Assembly (NCBI GenBank): GCA_025174535.1
Contig: JALBUN010000005.1
Location: forward strand, 976,172-1,040,171
Length of the DNA stretch: 64,000 bases
Direction: 5' to 3'
Source of the DNA: Cantharellus purpuraceus
Taxonomy: Eukaryota; Basidiomycota; Agaricomycetes; Cantharellales; Hydnaceae
Under the pieces are notes generated by a model, which did not search any database, was not told where the DNA came from, and saw nothing but the letters and a program-made list of their open reading frames with translations. Position 1 is the first letter of the stretch. The number at the start of each line of letters is the position of its first letter. The position numbers and the translations under genes were made by a program. This document shows, piece after piece, positions 23,301 through 34,801 of this stretch.

Positions 23301-26300
23301 CTGCGCCTACTTCCAACACTTTGATAACACGCTTTCCACTTTTGATCATAGACGTTAGGATCTTCCGCAGACGACTGGCGCAAGCTTCGGCAGCCCAATC
23401 GTAATGCTGAAAATAGCGAGTCATAATGTCGTCCTTATATAGAATTTCCACGGCAGCCTGAGTGAACCCGTGAGTCGACGAGTTGTTAGTATGCTAACCC
23501 TACGAACTACCTTGGAGCTTTTCAAAATTTCACTGTGGATAGATGCTACCCGTGTCGTAACCTCTATAAGGTCTGGCCATTTCTCATGGATGTCGCGAAT
23601 AAACGATTCCTCAAATGGTTCTGTAGGGGTAGATGAAGCGGCCACCGTAGTCGAAAAGTTAAGATATCTTTGTCGGTCGATCTGGGAAAGGGTAAGTAGC
23701 TTTGAGAACTTAATATATGTATAAACTGACACTTTTCCCAGCGACTGGGTTATTCTTAAGCGTGTTGATGATTGCTTCGGTTGCGAGATTGTCTAAATAT
23801 GTATAAAGTTTACGCATGTCTTCGTGGGATGACCTGTCAATGGCATGAGCTTCAACAGTAATTTCCGGGGCTGCGAATGGCTGAAAAGTCAAGTCATGGC
23901 GCTGTGACACGGGCACGCGAGGAAAACTCTCATGTCGCTCAACTTCGACTTGGGTTAAAGTACAAAGTGGTGTTCCATCAATTGTCACGATATTAAAGTC
24001 GGCAACAAGGGTCGCTGGCGCGTAAATAATCAGCACGCAACGAGAGTGGAATTTTTCTATAGGCGTAATTACCGGGAGTCCAAGACCTGAAGACAATATG
24101 AACAAACACTTCTTCCGGCAGGCCTTGATCTACGAATGTCTGATGCAGAGTGAGTTTCCCCACTTTGGAGGGTAGATAGTATATGTTCCTGTCGTCATTG
24201 AGGGTGAAAGACTTGTGGACCATGAAATGTAGGCAACAGTCAAGAATCGCCGGATGGAAGACGTAGCCATCAACACTGTACAGTAATCAATTTAACGATC
24301 GTCAACTGAGGAGTTTTCTTACTCTAACGAATCATCATCACCACGAACTAAAACCAAGGCTTCATTTTCCCCTTGATAACCATCAATGACTCTCTGAAAT
24401 TCTGGGCCATATTCTGCAAATGTCTTCAAATCCTCATAGAAACCTACGTGGCATTGTAAATGACGTCCGTATCCACGCCATGTATGATAACATACCTGTT
24501 AGATCCATCCGCTGACATCTCTCAAGGATATCATCAAGGTTCAACGGTGTGTTCTCGGACTTGTAAGATGTCAAAGACAGAAAGCCTTCCGCGTGTACCC
24601 TGTCAAAATGGGCATCATGCTGCCAGTTGGAGCTCTTGAGTCTGGTAATTCGGGCGGGTGACATATTAAACGCACCTTGGTTGGTGACCTAGAGGTGGCA
24701 GCGGTCTTGACAGTCCAATGGATACCATCTAATTTCACTTCGACAGCAATAGGAGACTCTGCCGAGAGAGACATCATTGCGCGAAACTCAACGTCCCAGA
24801 GCTCCATCGCTCCAAACTCCAGAGCCATCTCAATAAATCCTGCCGCCGGCATGATGGGTTCTCCTTTGATCACATGTTGTGCCAGGACTGGATGGGTGTG
24901 AGAGTTGACACGCAAGCCAGAATAATTCAATGGGCCTTTCCTGTCTTGGAACTGGCGATAGAATGAGACCGATTCAGAGTGGTATGGCACTGGTTTGGTG
25001 TTGAATGGATATGCAGGGAGGGAGAAGTCGGTATCAAGGGCGGGGTGGTCGTTGAGTGCGGAGAAATCAACAAAGTTGTGGCCGAGCGTAGTAGCCTTAC
25101 CAAGGCAGTCCAAAAACGTCGTGGCCTCGACGGGATTATATTCATTTCGTTTGGGACGACGAAGGGGCGCAAGGACGGCAGTAGCTCCCAAGGCTGAAAG
25201 GTATGAAGAAAGCACTGGGTGGGGGGAGATTTCCATGAAGGTCGCAGTTGGATATTTCTTCAGCAGCGCAGTGATCGCCTCAGTGAATAAAACCGGCCAG
25301 CGTGTTCCGTCCCAGTAGTAGTCGCTGGTTATTGCAAAGTCTAACAATTCGCCTGTAAGAGTTGAATAAACGGGGAGCTGTGGATGGACTGCGCCGGGGT
25401 AATGTGACCACATTTTCTCCACTTCTCGCTTGAATTCTGTATGGCAGAGGTCCATCATGTTGGAATGAACCGGGACGCGTGTCTTCAGCTTTCTAGCCAT
25501 AATTCCCCTTGATTCCGCCAGTACAACAACCTTATCGATCGACGAAGCTTGGCCAGATAGAGTTACAGCCTCCTGAGAGTTATGGCATCCCACATCTATG
25601 GAACCGCGGAATTGCGGCTCCAAAGCTTCCGCAATTAGAGAATGTGCATCAGCGACACTGCATGAAAAAGCTGCCATGGTGCCGCCAGCCGATTCGACCG
25701 ACGCCATGGCCTTTCCTCGAGCGATGGACAGCTCGATGACCATGGCCTTGGAACCTGCTTTGGAGGCGTACAATACGGAGGTCTCTCCTGCGGAGTGGCC
25801 GACTACAATATCCGGGGAAATGCCTACGCTCTCTAGCAGATCGACCAGGGCACATTGCAGCATGGCAAGAGCGGGAAGCGTCACATCGATGGGCCAAATA
25901 TCTCCCAGAGGCGTATAGTTCCCCCCGAAAGATGTCTTTTGGAATAGACCAGTGGTGGCAATCAGAGACGTACCAGTCATCTGTGCATATACCTGATCCA
26001 TCTCCAGGATGCTTTCCCGGAACGTAGGATACATCTGGAAAAGCTCCCGCCCCATGTCGAGATGCTGTGGCCCTTGTCCCGCAAATACGAAGACGAGTGC
26101 TGGTTTGATGCGTGGACCAAGAACAGGTTCCGAGAACTTTGCCTTGCTGGCTTGACGAGGGGTATACACAGCATAGCTCCGCCATGTCATCTGCCTCGAG
26201 CGTCGGCCATAGATGGTCGAGACGAGCTGCGCCTGCCCAGGAGATGCGATGATTAAATCGGAAATTGTATCCGAAATGACTGTAGCACTGCGTGGAGACA

Positions 26301-28132
26301 GGGCGCCAGAGACCAAAAGGAGGGGTTTTTCTGCGCTTTGAGCTTCCATGTGGGGGCTTTGCCTGCGGGGAGGCGCAGGGGGTGCCTCGAGGACAACATG
26401 CCCGTTGGCACCGCCAATCCCAGTGCCACAGAGTGAGATCAATGGAAGACCAGTCCTTGAGTGACAGGGGAGCTGGAGAGGCTGCGTAGGAACACGGAGA
26501 CGATGCTTGCCCCAGTTGATCAGAGGATTCGGCGTGGTGAAATTCACGTTGGGAGGGATGACCCCTGTGTGGAAGATGTTCACCGCTTTGGTCAACGATA
26601 CCAAAAAAGCGGCGATCTCTGTATGCCTAAGTGGTGTTAAGTGTATCAGAATGACGCTTTCGCATCAGGCATCAGAGATATTCTGACCCTATGTTTCCTT
26701 TCACGCTCCCAATTATCAGTTCGTCTTCGCGGCAAAATGCCTCTCCAACCCAATTAGCTTCTGTGGGGTCTCCAGCAGCGGTACCTGCAATAGAATAAGG
26801 CTGGAAATGAACACAATTTTGAAATATTGATTACCTGTCGCATGCAGCTCTACGAAGTCTACTTCGGCAGGTTGTCTACTGGTTTGTGACCAGGCTCTGC
26901 GCATGGCATCGCGCTGAGCCTCCGCCACGGGAGCATTCACTGGAGCAGCAGATCCCGCAGAGTTGATACCTGTCCCCAATATCTAATGGAAAAAAAACGA
27001 CATGAGCGCTATAGTGTATACTTATTGGTTCTGAACTACGCACGGTACCATAAATTTGGTCCCTATCTTTCAAAGCCAAGTCAAGACGCTTCAGAACAAT
27101 AGCGACACCCGCTTCGCCCCGTGAGAACCTGCGTAAGGATAAGGAAGACGTATCAGAGTTTTTATCACCCCTAGTAGAGACAAGGTTTTGAAGAGATCCT
27201 ACCCATTAGCGGAGACGTCAAAAGGTTTGCATTTGCCATCTGGGGCCAAGATGCCACCTTGACTGTATTGCACCCAGTCGACGAAGCGATGGTTGAGCTG
27301 AATTCCCGCGACGACGGCTGCATCGCAGTCACCGCTACGAATGGATTGCACAGCCAAGTGTGTAGCGGTTAAACTGGAGCAACATGCAGTGTCAACAGTG
27401 ACAGACGGCCCGACGAGATCCAAGTGATAAGATACACGATTTGCTATCATAGCTGGTGAACCACCCGAAGAACCTCGGGCTTCAAACTCATCCTAATTGT
27501 CCCAAATAGTGTTGTTGAGTTAATACCTAATGGCACATAATGTCTTCACGTACAGGCTCCGACAGACTAAGGACGTCCAAAGCAATTCCAGACCTTACAA
27601 AAAACGTACATCAAACAATGTTTCCGAGGGGTGAAAAAGTGTACCCACGCAAAGCATCCTACGTTTTGCCCACGGTAGTCGATGCCTGAATCAAGCAGGG
27701 CCAGGAAAGACAACTCGATCAATTTCCGTGTCGAAATGGACATGGCTTTTGCATCCTTGCTAGTAATGCCAAGTTCTACGTGATCCAGCTGATCAGTCTG
27801 CTTGAGAAATGCGCCAAATTCCGTTGACACTTGGCCGATGTCTCTGCCTTTATATCTGAACGTGATAGAAAGTAAGCTGGAAGTGACGCGAAAGGACAGA
27901 CGAGAAAGGCATGGTCTACTAACGAATCGATGTTGAAACGGTCGATGGGGATCCTTTCATAGGCCTCGCCTCTGTTGAGCAAAAAATCGCCGAATTGTTT
28001 ATGGTCTAGGTTTTCTATGGCAGTCTCTCCACTGGGGAGCTCGGCAGCAATACCAACCTTCATGACATCAGTTATGACTAAAAGCATAATAAAAAAACTC
28101 ACAATAGCAATTGGAAGTTGCGGCAACGTCAT
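20310..28132 (-). CDS. Type I polyketide synthase, KS-AT-DH-CMeT-pseudoKR-KR-ACP, ~20 exons, roughly 2,250 aa
   Basis: The gene starts MTLPQLPIAI at 28132, splices to VGIAAELPSG, and can be followed in frame through about 19 introns of 45-70 bp to the stop at 20310. KS: DTACCSS (active Cys near 27383), HATGTAAGDPTE, GNIGHTE. AT: VGHSAGE near 25783-25800. DH: HVIKGEPIMPAAGF (near 24830-24876) and Asp in FHPAILD (near 24240). C-methyltransferase: KVLEVGAGTGALTRHLA and ITAFNVLH (about 23030-23330). A ~300-residue degenerate structural region follows, then the KR Rossmann motif LVGGLGGLG (about 21540) and SFSSVVG...GGQTNYS (about 21055-21100). ACP: AYGLDSLSAARL (about 20440-20480). No enoylreductase, thioesterase or reductase is visible, so release and enoyl reduction would need other enzymes. 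The product is unknown. No premature stop is needed in this model. Confidence 0.88.
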
Positions 28133-29080
28133 ACTTGAAGGAAGGTTGATAGACCATGGTTTCCACTGCCCCCTTTTTATAAACTTTTTGGTGGAGGGGA
28201 GTGTGGAGGAATCGAGTGTCCTTGATAGGGACAGACAGTTTCATACGAGTGACTGCAGGGTTGCAGCTAGGTGTGTAGAATATTTTGGCACTGCAGGGTA
28301 GTATGACTTACATACAGCGATGTTGATACACCGGATTGCGTCTCATTGCACCGGCCATCAGATAGATATTTACAACGAGCCTCCACGAGAACTTACTCTA
28401 TGAAGTTGAAGCATAACTCCGACAACAATGGCGAGCGTGTAAGTGCGGGTCAATTCTTCTATTCATGCACCAGAGATTGAGCAGCCATGCGGTCCATAGA
28501 AAGATACCGTGGTGTGATATCTGGTAAAGGAGCAGCGTATACCGTGTGTATCAGCTACGGATGTGAAATGGTACTGCCTTCAAGAAACCCTGAAATCTCG
28601 CTGTAACTTGTAATTTTTCCTGGATTGCGATGATGCGTCGCGCGTGTATTGGCAAGGGCAGTCGAAGAATCAGTCAGGGACAGATATGAGAAGACCTGGA
28701 GACATGGTACGGTAAATTAGGGGTCATCACGGCGTATATCGCACCCTGTAACTAGGCCTTTTGACCCCGTGATGGTCAAGTCTACCCAGACCCTTCTATT
28801 TGGTAGTCGCCGCCGACACTGTAGGAAAAAATTGCACTGTGCGATTCACACTAGCTCTGTATTTAAGTACAAATTTACACATGTATAACAGTTCAAAGTT
28901 TTTTGAAGGATACATCACTTAATTTTAGTGTTATTTTGCACTTCAAATAAGGAATGAAGAATTTGCTGCGAGCACATTATCGTGATCTCATTCAAAATTT
29001 TTATTTCAAGCTGATGTCTTTGATCAACTGCGGTTATGTCAGTGTTAAGTACCAAGAATAACATATAACGCACTAGAAAG
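28133..29080. other. PKS upstream region
   Basis: About 950 bp between the PKS start codon and retroelement debris. It presumably holds the PKS promoter. I see no convincing open frame, tRNA or repeat. Confidence 0.45.
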
Positions 29081-29089
29081 TTCGCCAAT

Positions 29090-29775
29090 CCTGGTCATCA
29101 TCCTCCAGATCCACAAAGGCAGTGCGAGCAAAGTCCCTGCTAGCCATGGTGTGTCATCAGTGTGTGTCTTTTCTGTTGTGTTGTAAACCCAAGTGTTATG
29201 CCTTGTGAGGGCCAAAGTCGAGTAGATGTTGATTGGAATACAGGGGAAGTGATAGGAGCTGGCACCTCTGATGGATGAGAGTATATGTGTGTTTGTAAAA
29301 TCCTATGGGCATTGTACAGCCTTGCATATGGGTTCAATGGGTAGATATGAATAATTAGAAGCAGATGTGATTGAGTTTACAAGAATTTATAATGGTTTCG
29401 AAGAGTTATGAGGAGAACAGCATGATTGCTTCCAAAAATGCAAGTTATCAGAACAAACTTGGAGACAAGAGCTCTGAAATCTCCTTTTCTTCTAATTGCT
29501 TTCAGGACTAAAACCCAGCACTTCAATCCATATGTTCTGAGCCAATCAATTCAAGGCTTAATGTCCCAGAATGCTTCATGAGGTGACATCTTGATATGAC
29601 TGTGTAATAATCAATTCTTGATGAAAGTTAACAGTGTGAATTGCTGAGACCCAGAATTTATTTGACAACTCAGAGTCATGTAATAGCCTAAGGGCTCCCT
29701 CCTGCAGCATTCAATTATATTGTTCAGCAATTCCATTATGCTCTGGGATATATGGTGAGGTGGTCTCATGAACTA
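29090..29775 (-). pseudogene. Decayed Copia-type retrotransposon fragment (integrase C-terminus)
   Basis: Reading the minus strand from 29775 gives HETTSPYIPEHNGIAEQYN, then GALRLLHDSELSNKFWVSAI, the end of a Copia integrase core (E of the catalytic triad in the GIAE position), followed by stops and frameshifts. A further 65-codon frame at 29140-29337 may belong to the same polyprotein. The fragment is cut at 29776 by the X3 LTR. Confidence 0.6.
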
Positions 29776-30377
29776 TGTTTTGGAACCTGCAAAATTATGG
29801 TGTTAGGGCAAACTCTAAATCACCACAATTCCATGAATGAACAGCTGAGAAGAATATCAAACCCTGCTGCAGCACAACTCCAGAAACAATTTAACGTTTG
29901 TACTTTGGTTACAATCCTTTGTATTGGTCAATGCAGACTATACGCAGAAAGGTAATACGTTTCTTAGCAGCAAGAAATGAATAAGACTTCCAGAGTCTAG
30001 AGTTCACGGATGCTTAGGGGTCCAGATATTCCAAAATGAGGGGAATGCACTTAGAGGCTAAAGGAAGTAGGTGGATGAATCCAACCGTCCAACCAGTGGC
30101 ACTCAGAAGCAGGTAACAGCGATGTGTGAAGTAGTCTAGCAACTGCTTCACACAAGTTCAAGATTCTAATGCTCTGCAAAGGCAGTACACACTAGTAACT
30201 TAAACAAGAGCACTAATGGCAGGACTATCGACAGACAATCTCACCCTGTAGATTCGTAGTCACGTGAGGCAGATACTACACTCACGCCCAAAGCAGGAAT
30301 TTCACTACTTCGAGTGCAATCAAGTACAGTTACACAACTGTAAAAGATCCTTGAACTGGTAATCAACAGTTACTGAG
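29776..30377 (+). mobile_element. X-family LTR, copy X3, left part (host of element T)
   Basis: It starts TGTTTTGGAACC and matches the other X copies to CAGTTACTGAG at 30377, where element T begins. The X sequence resumes with CTGAGATAGAGGATGACAC at 38249-38267, so T sits inside X3. After 38267 X3 is replaced by the reverse copy X4. Confidence 0.75.
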
Positions 30378-30940
30378 ACGCTTGTTCAGAAATACAACAA
30401 ATACGTATATACAACCTATTTTCCTCAAATTTTATACAATACACTTCAATTCAAACTTATTTTCATATTTCAACATGATTCTCAAATTTTACACAATATA
30501 CTAGATTAAAACATATTGTGATATTTTGGCATAATTCTCAAAAATAATTCTTTTTTCCCCATTTAGTGGTGGCAACTCTCTTGAAGGAACATCCAAATAT
30601 CATTGATTCTTTCTTATACAATACTTATAACATAATTTGAACTATCTTTAATCCCCACCTGGTATTTGTATATCTAAATACCCTATATAATACCAATTAT
30701 ATTCATATATACATTCCTATTATGTACATGTAAATGATTATGTTCATCTCAACCAAATGTCTTATCTTTAAAAGTTTATTAAAATATAGAATATATGTTT
30801 ATATTTATGAAAATTTCACACATCCGAAATCTTTTAAGATATCCAAATTGTAACTCCCTGGCTTTATGTATCATTGAAATTCTGATGTATATGAGATATA
30901 CATCAGAATATTGTATACTGACATGATTCCGAACAAGCGT
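30378..30940 (+). repeat. Element T left terminal direct repeat (563 bp)
   Basis: Same sequence as 37686-38248 in direct orientation, with inverted ends ACGCTTGTTC...GAACAAGCGT. It is strongly AT-rich, with no open frame. It is followed by CTAGG at 30941-30945. Confidence 0.9.
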
Positions 30941-31020
30941 CTAGGGAGGTCATTTTAAAAACAAAAATCATCACCTTATATCATCAACAAGCTTCTTTCT
31001 CCATAGATTTAGACATGCCA

Positions 31021-31518
31021 TTATGAATTCTTATCTTCATTGGTATGTCTGGACACTGTCCAACACAGCAAAGCCAATAGTATACCAATACTAGTTATGT
31101 AGATCATGTGCACTGTACGGCCAAGATATAGTTTCTGCCTATTTATATCTGGGCCTGGCTGTCTAACAAACGCCTGATTCACATGTGTGGTTATAATGTG
31201 TGCATATCCAGAGGTTGGATCAGAACCACTTACAAATCTGTTGGTTTTATTCAGAAAACCTGCAAATTCTGCTACAAAAATAGGATCACTTTCATTATAG
31301 CCTATTTTATCAGGTTGTAGACCAAGAAATACATATTTGATATGAGGATACTTTGAAAGCTGGAACACTTCACCTTCAGCATATGAACGGTCCAGATACT
31401 GCCCAAAGGGGTACCAGTCACACGTTGTACAATTAGCTAGCCGGTGTGGATTGCTGTGAAAAGGCTTTTGGTAAAACTGTTGATTGAGACGCTGTTTCAG
31501 TAATGGATCAGTCTCCAT
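31021..31518 (-). CDS. Element T protein: 165-aa putative tail-anchored membrane protein
   Basis: Intronless frame beginning METDPLLKQRLNQQF. It has a Cys pair (NCTTCDW) near residue 30 and a globular middle. A single hydrophobic segment near the C-terminus (residues ~137-155, IYITSIGILLALLCW) is followed by a short charged tail, the layout of a tail-anchored membrane protein. I do not recognise a family. Codon use is as AT-rich as the rest of T. Confidence 0.6.
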   Translation of the reverse strand: METDPLLKQRLNQQFYQKPFHSNPHRLANCTTCDWYPFGQYLDRSYAEGEVFQLSKYPHIKYVFLGLQPDKIGYNESDPIFVAEFAGFLNKTNRFVSGSDPTSGYAHIITTHVNQAFVRQPGPDINRQKLYLGRTVHMIYITSIGILLALLCWTVSRHTNEDKNS

Positions 31519-31700
31519 AGATACCTATAAGTATAAAACATACAAATATTCAATTTTATTCTGGGAAAAAAATTTACAGTTGAATGTAGCATAGGTATAC
31601 AATAATACTATTACTATTGTCTTTCCAATACTCTTTAATACATTCTGTAGATTTAAAGCTTGATGTTGCTTCCCAAGTTTTCTCTGCATAACATTTCCAT

Positions 31701-33050
31701 TTAACTAAATATTCTATGTACTTTCCTTTTTCTTTGCCTTATTATTTGTTCTACTTCATTTTCAGTCTCATAATGCATCTCCACATCATACTCACATCTT
31801 TCTAATAGTCGTTGTTGAGATAGAGTCATCTTGTCAACATCTTCTGCTCTTTCCAGTAATGATCTGGGTGGCTCAATATCTGGGTCCTCTTCCTCAGGGT
31901 AATCAAAATATTGTTCACACCATTTTTCATGATAAGGGGATGGTTTGATCTTACGTAGTTCTACAAATTTCTTAATATTCCATAATAGACATGCTACCTT
32001 TAATTCCAGATTAAAGACAGCAGGATTTGTAGTTCTAATAGATCTCTTATTATCAAATTTTTCAAACAATATTGCAAACCCTCCAAAGAATGCTTCTACT
32101 GTTGAACGAAAGGCACCAAACTTCTTATTAAAAATCTTTTCTTCAGGTTTAAGTTCAACATTTTTTGGCTTCTGAAAAGGATAAAAGAAGTTCTTAGGCT
32201 TTAATATACTTGCCTTTACTACTTCTGGAATAGCAGATGGATAAGCTCCATCAAAGCCTATCTGATCATTCTTATCTATTTTATTCCATACAGCCATCTC
32301 TACAAACATTTTTGCATCAGGATTTAGTTTACATGCCAATGAAGGTGAGGTGAATAGAACCATTTGATTAATGTCAATGCATACTTGAGTACGAAATCCT
32401 GCCTTTTTAAATTTATGTGAGTACCCCTCTTCAGATGTCGATCCAATCAAAATTCCTCTTGTATCATGACCATCAAGAAGTAATGTCACTGATTCCATTT
32501 TTGGAGGATTCTGTATAAGAGCTGATAATATCCTTATTATTATATTTGAGAACATTGTACGCAGTGAATCAGTAACTTGTTTATCTAGATCAAAGTTAAG
32601 ATGATGCAGACGACCATAAAATTCCTTATGAACATCATAAAAGCTACTTGATGGCATGAAATTTCCTATTTCTTCATAAGTAGGACCTTTGAGTAGATGA
32701 TATAGTACTAACAAGCCTTTTTCTATCTCTCTATAAGGTGTAGAATGTTCTTCAACTGAAAACAATACCACAAGAAAGAAAAATACTGGTATTGGTCCAA
32801 GCTTGTTATATACTACTTTTTTTACATCATCCATATCATTCATATCTTTTAGTTTTGTTCTATGATATTTTTTGTGTTCTAAGACAGGCCACTTTGTGTA
32901 TAGAAAATTCCAATGATTGTCCATCAACTTATTATATGCTCTGTCCCTTTGATCATTCCACATTTTAAGTTGCTGAAGCTCTTTTTCTTCTTTCTCTTTT
33001 TGCTCTTTCTCTTTTTGCTCCTTTGTGCGTTTTTGCTGGTCTGAGGGCAT
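31701..33050 (-). CDS. Element T transposase, DDE_Tnp_4-like (PIF/Harbinger-IS5 type), 449 aa
   Basis: A single intact frame. The Lys/Glu-rich N-terminus (residues 5-30) is followed by a helix-turn-helix-like part (LLKGPTYEEIGNFMPSSSFYD, ~119-139). The catalytic core has first Asp in LLLDGHDT (D193), a FRTQVCIDINQMVLFTSPS strand block, second Asp in GFDGAYPS (D267) and Glu in FGAFRSTVEAFFGGF (E319), preceded by EEKIFNKK. This D-D-E spacing and the DGAY / FN..FG.FRS.VE blocks are those of the DDE_Tnp_4 superfamily of PIF/Harbinger and IS5-like transposases. No stop or frameshift. A separate Myb-like partner, usual in Harbinger, is not evident. The tail is basic (RQRKRKVHR). Confidence 0.8.
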   Translation of the reverse strand: MPSDQQKRTKEQKEKEQKEKEEKELQQLKMWNDQRDRAYNKLMDNHWNFLYTKWPVLEHKKYHRTKLKDMNDMDDVKKVVYNKLGPIPVFFFLVVLFSVEEHSTPYREIEKGLLVLYHLLKGPTYEEIGNFMPSSSFYDVHKEFYGRLHHLNFDLDKQVTDSLRTMFSNIIIRILSALIQNPPKMESVTLLLDGHDTRGILIGSTSEEGYSHKFKKAGFRTQVCIDINQMVLFTSPSLACKLNPDAKMFVEMAVWNKIDKNDQIGFDGAYPSAIPEVVKASILKPKNFFYPFQKPKNVELKPEEKIFNKKFGAFRSTVEAFFGGFAILFEKFDNKRSIRTTNPAVFNLELKVACLLWNIKKFVELRKIKPSPYHEKWCEQYFDYPEEEDPDIEPPRSLLERAEDVDKMTLSQQRLLERCEYDVEMHYETENEVEQIIRQRKRKVHRIFS

Positions 33051-33146
33051 TTTGACTAAGATACTCTTATATTACAGTAAAACAAAAATATGTTCATTTT
33101 TTTGATAATTGAATTTTAAATTAAATAACATTTATTCTATGAAGCT
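33051..33146. promoter_or_regulatory. Divergent promoter between transposase and 216-aa gene
   Basis: Only 96 bp, very AT-rich, separate the transposase start codon (minus) and the next start codon (plus), so both genes must be expressed from this spacer. No specific motif was identified. Confidence 0.4.
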
Positions 33147-33797
33147 ATGTTGTCTGTCTCTAAGCAAGTTGTTCGTAAAATATCTACTGTCTTTGTTAAA
33201 AAAGAACCAGAGGATGATGAAAATCCTTTGTATATAGACTCTGACACCATCTACATAAAATTCAGATTAAGAAATCCCCCAAAGGACTTCTTTCCAGCTG
33301 GATTGGTTTCTCAGGAAAGAGATAAAACACCAGAAGCACTGTACAATAAGATGATTGAAAAGGGCAATGAAATAAGTAATTCAACCTGGATTCAACAAAA
33401 TCATTGTATGTCAAGTCTGCAAACCATGCAACAGGATAATCTGCCTAGTTGTAATATTTCTATTGCTAGAGAAACTGGCAAGAAGTGTGATATTTCTATT
33501 GCTGGGGAAACTTGTAAGAACTGTGATGTGTATAACAATTTGGTTACATCAATGGTTGTTGCATTGAAACAACAGCAGAGAGTTTTCAAGAAAAGTAAAA
33601 TCACAATCTATGGTATGATCATAACTAAGGATGGTAGGTTAAAATTATATGAAACCACCAATAACAATCAGGGTGTTTCAATTGTTGTATATCCTTCCTC
33701 TGGATACAGCATAGAAGCTCAGTTTGAAGAGTGTTCTAATGCTATTGACATTATATTCCAAAGTATAAGAAATCAGATGTTCAAAGAATCCTCATAA
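33147..33797 (+). CDS. Element T protein: 216 aa, unknown
   Basis: Intact intronless frame starting MLSVSKQVVRKISTVFVKKEPEDDENPLY. The middle holds an internal repeat (NISIARETGKKCDISIAGETCKNCDVY written as two ISIA-ETxKxCD units), possibly metal-binding Cys residues, and the C-terminus looks alpha/beta (KSKITIYGMIITKDGRLKLYE). No family recognised. It is transcribed away from the transposase. Confidence 0.55.
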   Translation: MLSVSKQVVRKISTVFVKKEPEDDENPLYIDSDTIYIKFRLRNPPKDFFPAGLVSQERDKTPEALYNKMIEKGNEISNSTWIQQNHCMSSLQTMQQDNLPSCNISIARETGKKCDISIAGETCKNCDVYNNLVTSMVVALKQQQRVFKKSKITIYGMIITKDGRLKLYETTNNNQGVSIVVYPSSGYSIEAQFEECSNAIDIIFQSIRNQMFKESS

Positions 33798-33815
33798 GGA
33801 GTTGATTTAAAAGTC

Positions 33816-34040
33816 CTAGTTTCTACACTCACAACATTTTTCATCTATTTTCACTTGGATAATTTCAAGATTTGAACTTTTGTTCACACAACAATAAGTA
33901 CCATTAGTATCATGATGAGTATTTTTTGAATGTTCAGAGCTCTTAGGACATTGAATATCCTTACAATCTGTAACTACAGATGTAGTAGTTATATGATTGC
34001 ACTTCCAAGTAATTTGAATTTTTTCACTATCACCACACAT
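33816..34040 (-). CDS. Element T protein: 74-aa Cys-rich, unknown
   Basis: Frame MCGDSEKIQITWKCNH...CCECRN with nine Cys, including CKDIQC, CC and CCEC. It is convergent with the 216-aa gene, 18 bp apart. It could be a zinc- or disulfide-bonded mini-protein. No signal peptide. Small size keeps confidence low, but the tight packing with neighbours supports coding. Confidence 0.4.
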   Translation of the reverse strand: MCGDSEKIQITWKCNHITTTSVVTDCKDIQCPKSSEHSKNTHHDTNGTYCCVNKSSNLEIIQVKIDEKCCECRN

Positions 34041-34091
34041 GCCTTCATTTGAGTGAATAAAAATATTGCATATTCACTTATCTGATTTATC

Positions 34092-34271
34092 TTATACTTG
34101 TTGTAGTGCACGTAGTGGTAGCTGAATCTCATTGTCATCATAAGTAACAGTTATTAGCAAAGTGTCATCTGACAAAGTGCCAGTTACTAATGTAACAATA
34201 CCTGTCACTGTCATTTGTGTTCTTGCATTGATAAATGATACCTTATCACCAATCTCAGGTATATTCAACAT
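34092..34271 (-). CDS. Element T protein: 59-aa beta-rich, unknown
   Basis: Short frame starting MLNIPEIGDKVSFINARTQ and ending LQLPLRALQQV-like (IQLPLRALQQV). The predicted alternating strands and the GDKV.F start resemble a small SH3/KOW-like barrel, but this is only a resemblance. It lies between two other minus-strand mini-genes with 40-50 bp spacers. Confidence 0.35.
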   Translation of the reverse strand: MLNIPEIGDKVSFINARTQMTVTGIVTLVTGTLSDDTLLITVTYDDNEIQLPLRALQQV

Positions 34272-34309
34272 GGTGTCTCTGGTTATTATATATTAATTTT
34301 CAAAACTCA

Positions 34310-34555
34310 TTATTTCTCATCTAATTTCCTATCAAGTATATCTACAAACTTCTTAAATGCTTCAAAACACTGTAGAACATTCTTTCTACTATTAATATGT
34401 TTCATACCTGTTACTGTTACAGGGAAACAACACCTTACATTTGTTTTCACTTCTGAAAACAACCCTTCTGTGATAGCATGATCAAGCTCTCTTGTAACAG
34501 TTACTAGGTAAAACTGGGGGACTTTTCTCGATGTTTGAATGCAAGGTATTGTCAT
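34310..34555 (-). CDS. Element T protein: 81 aa, unknown
   Basis: Frame MTIPCIQTSRKVPQF...ILDRKLDEK, mixed alpha/beta with a helical, charged C-terminus (ECFKKFVDILDRKLDEK-like). No motif recognised. It is 21 bp downstream of the next minus-strand gene. Confidence 0.4.
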   Translation of the reverse strand: MTIPCIQTSRKVPQFYLVTVTRELDHAITEGLFSEVKTNVRCCFPVTVTGMKHINSRKNVLQCFEAFKKFVDILDRKLDEK

Positions 34556-34576
34556 TTCCTCTAAAGCACTTTCCCC

Positions 34577-34801
34577 TTATTCTTCCTTATCTAAGTATGT
34601 AAAAAATTTTCTTGAAGACTCCTTTAAACATTTCACATCATCTTTTTTGTAATCAAAACTGAGGATCTCATCATCAGTATCTAAAGTAATATCTCTAAAA
34701 TCTGTCTCAAAAAACTGTTTAGTCCATTGTGTGTCAACCATTATACCATAATCCCAAAGATCATGAGAACTCCAATCATTGCACTTCTTATCTTTACCCA
34801 T
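34577..34801 (-). CDS. Element T protein: 74-aa acidic, unknown
   Basis: Frame MGKDKKCNDWSSHDLWDYG..., strongly acidic (DITLDTDDEILSFDYKKDD) and likely helical at the C-terminus. First of the run of four minus-strand mini-genes (34801 down to 33816). No family recognised. Confidence 0.4.
   Translation of the reverse strand: MGKDKKCNDWSSHDLWDYGIMVDTQWTKQFFETDFRDITLDTDDEILSFDYKKDDVKCLKESSRKFFTYLDKEE

Noticed and set aside
24571..24664. Frameshift in the PKS dehydratase domain
   Set aside because: The apparent change of frame is resolved by a 47-bp intron with donor after TSR and acceptor CCAG, which restores the expected RLKSSNW continuation.
1..28132. A single secondary-metabolite cluster linking the left-edge reductase and the PKS
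   Set aside because: They are 20 kb apart with housekeeping genes and transposons between; nothing in the sequence ties them together.
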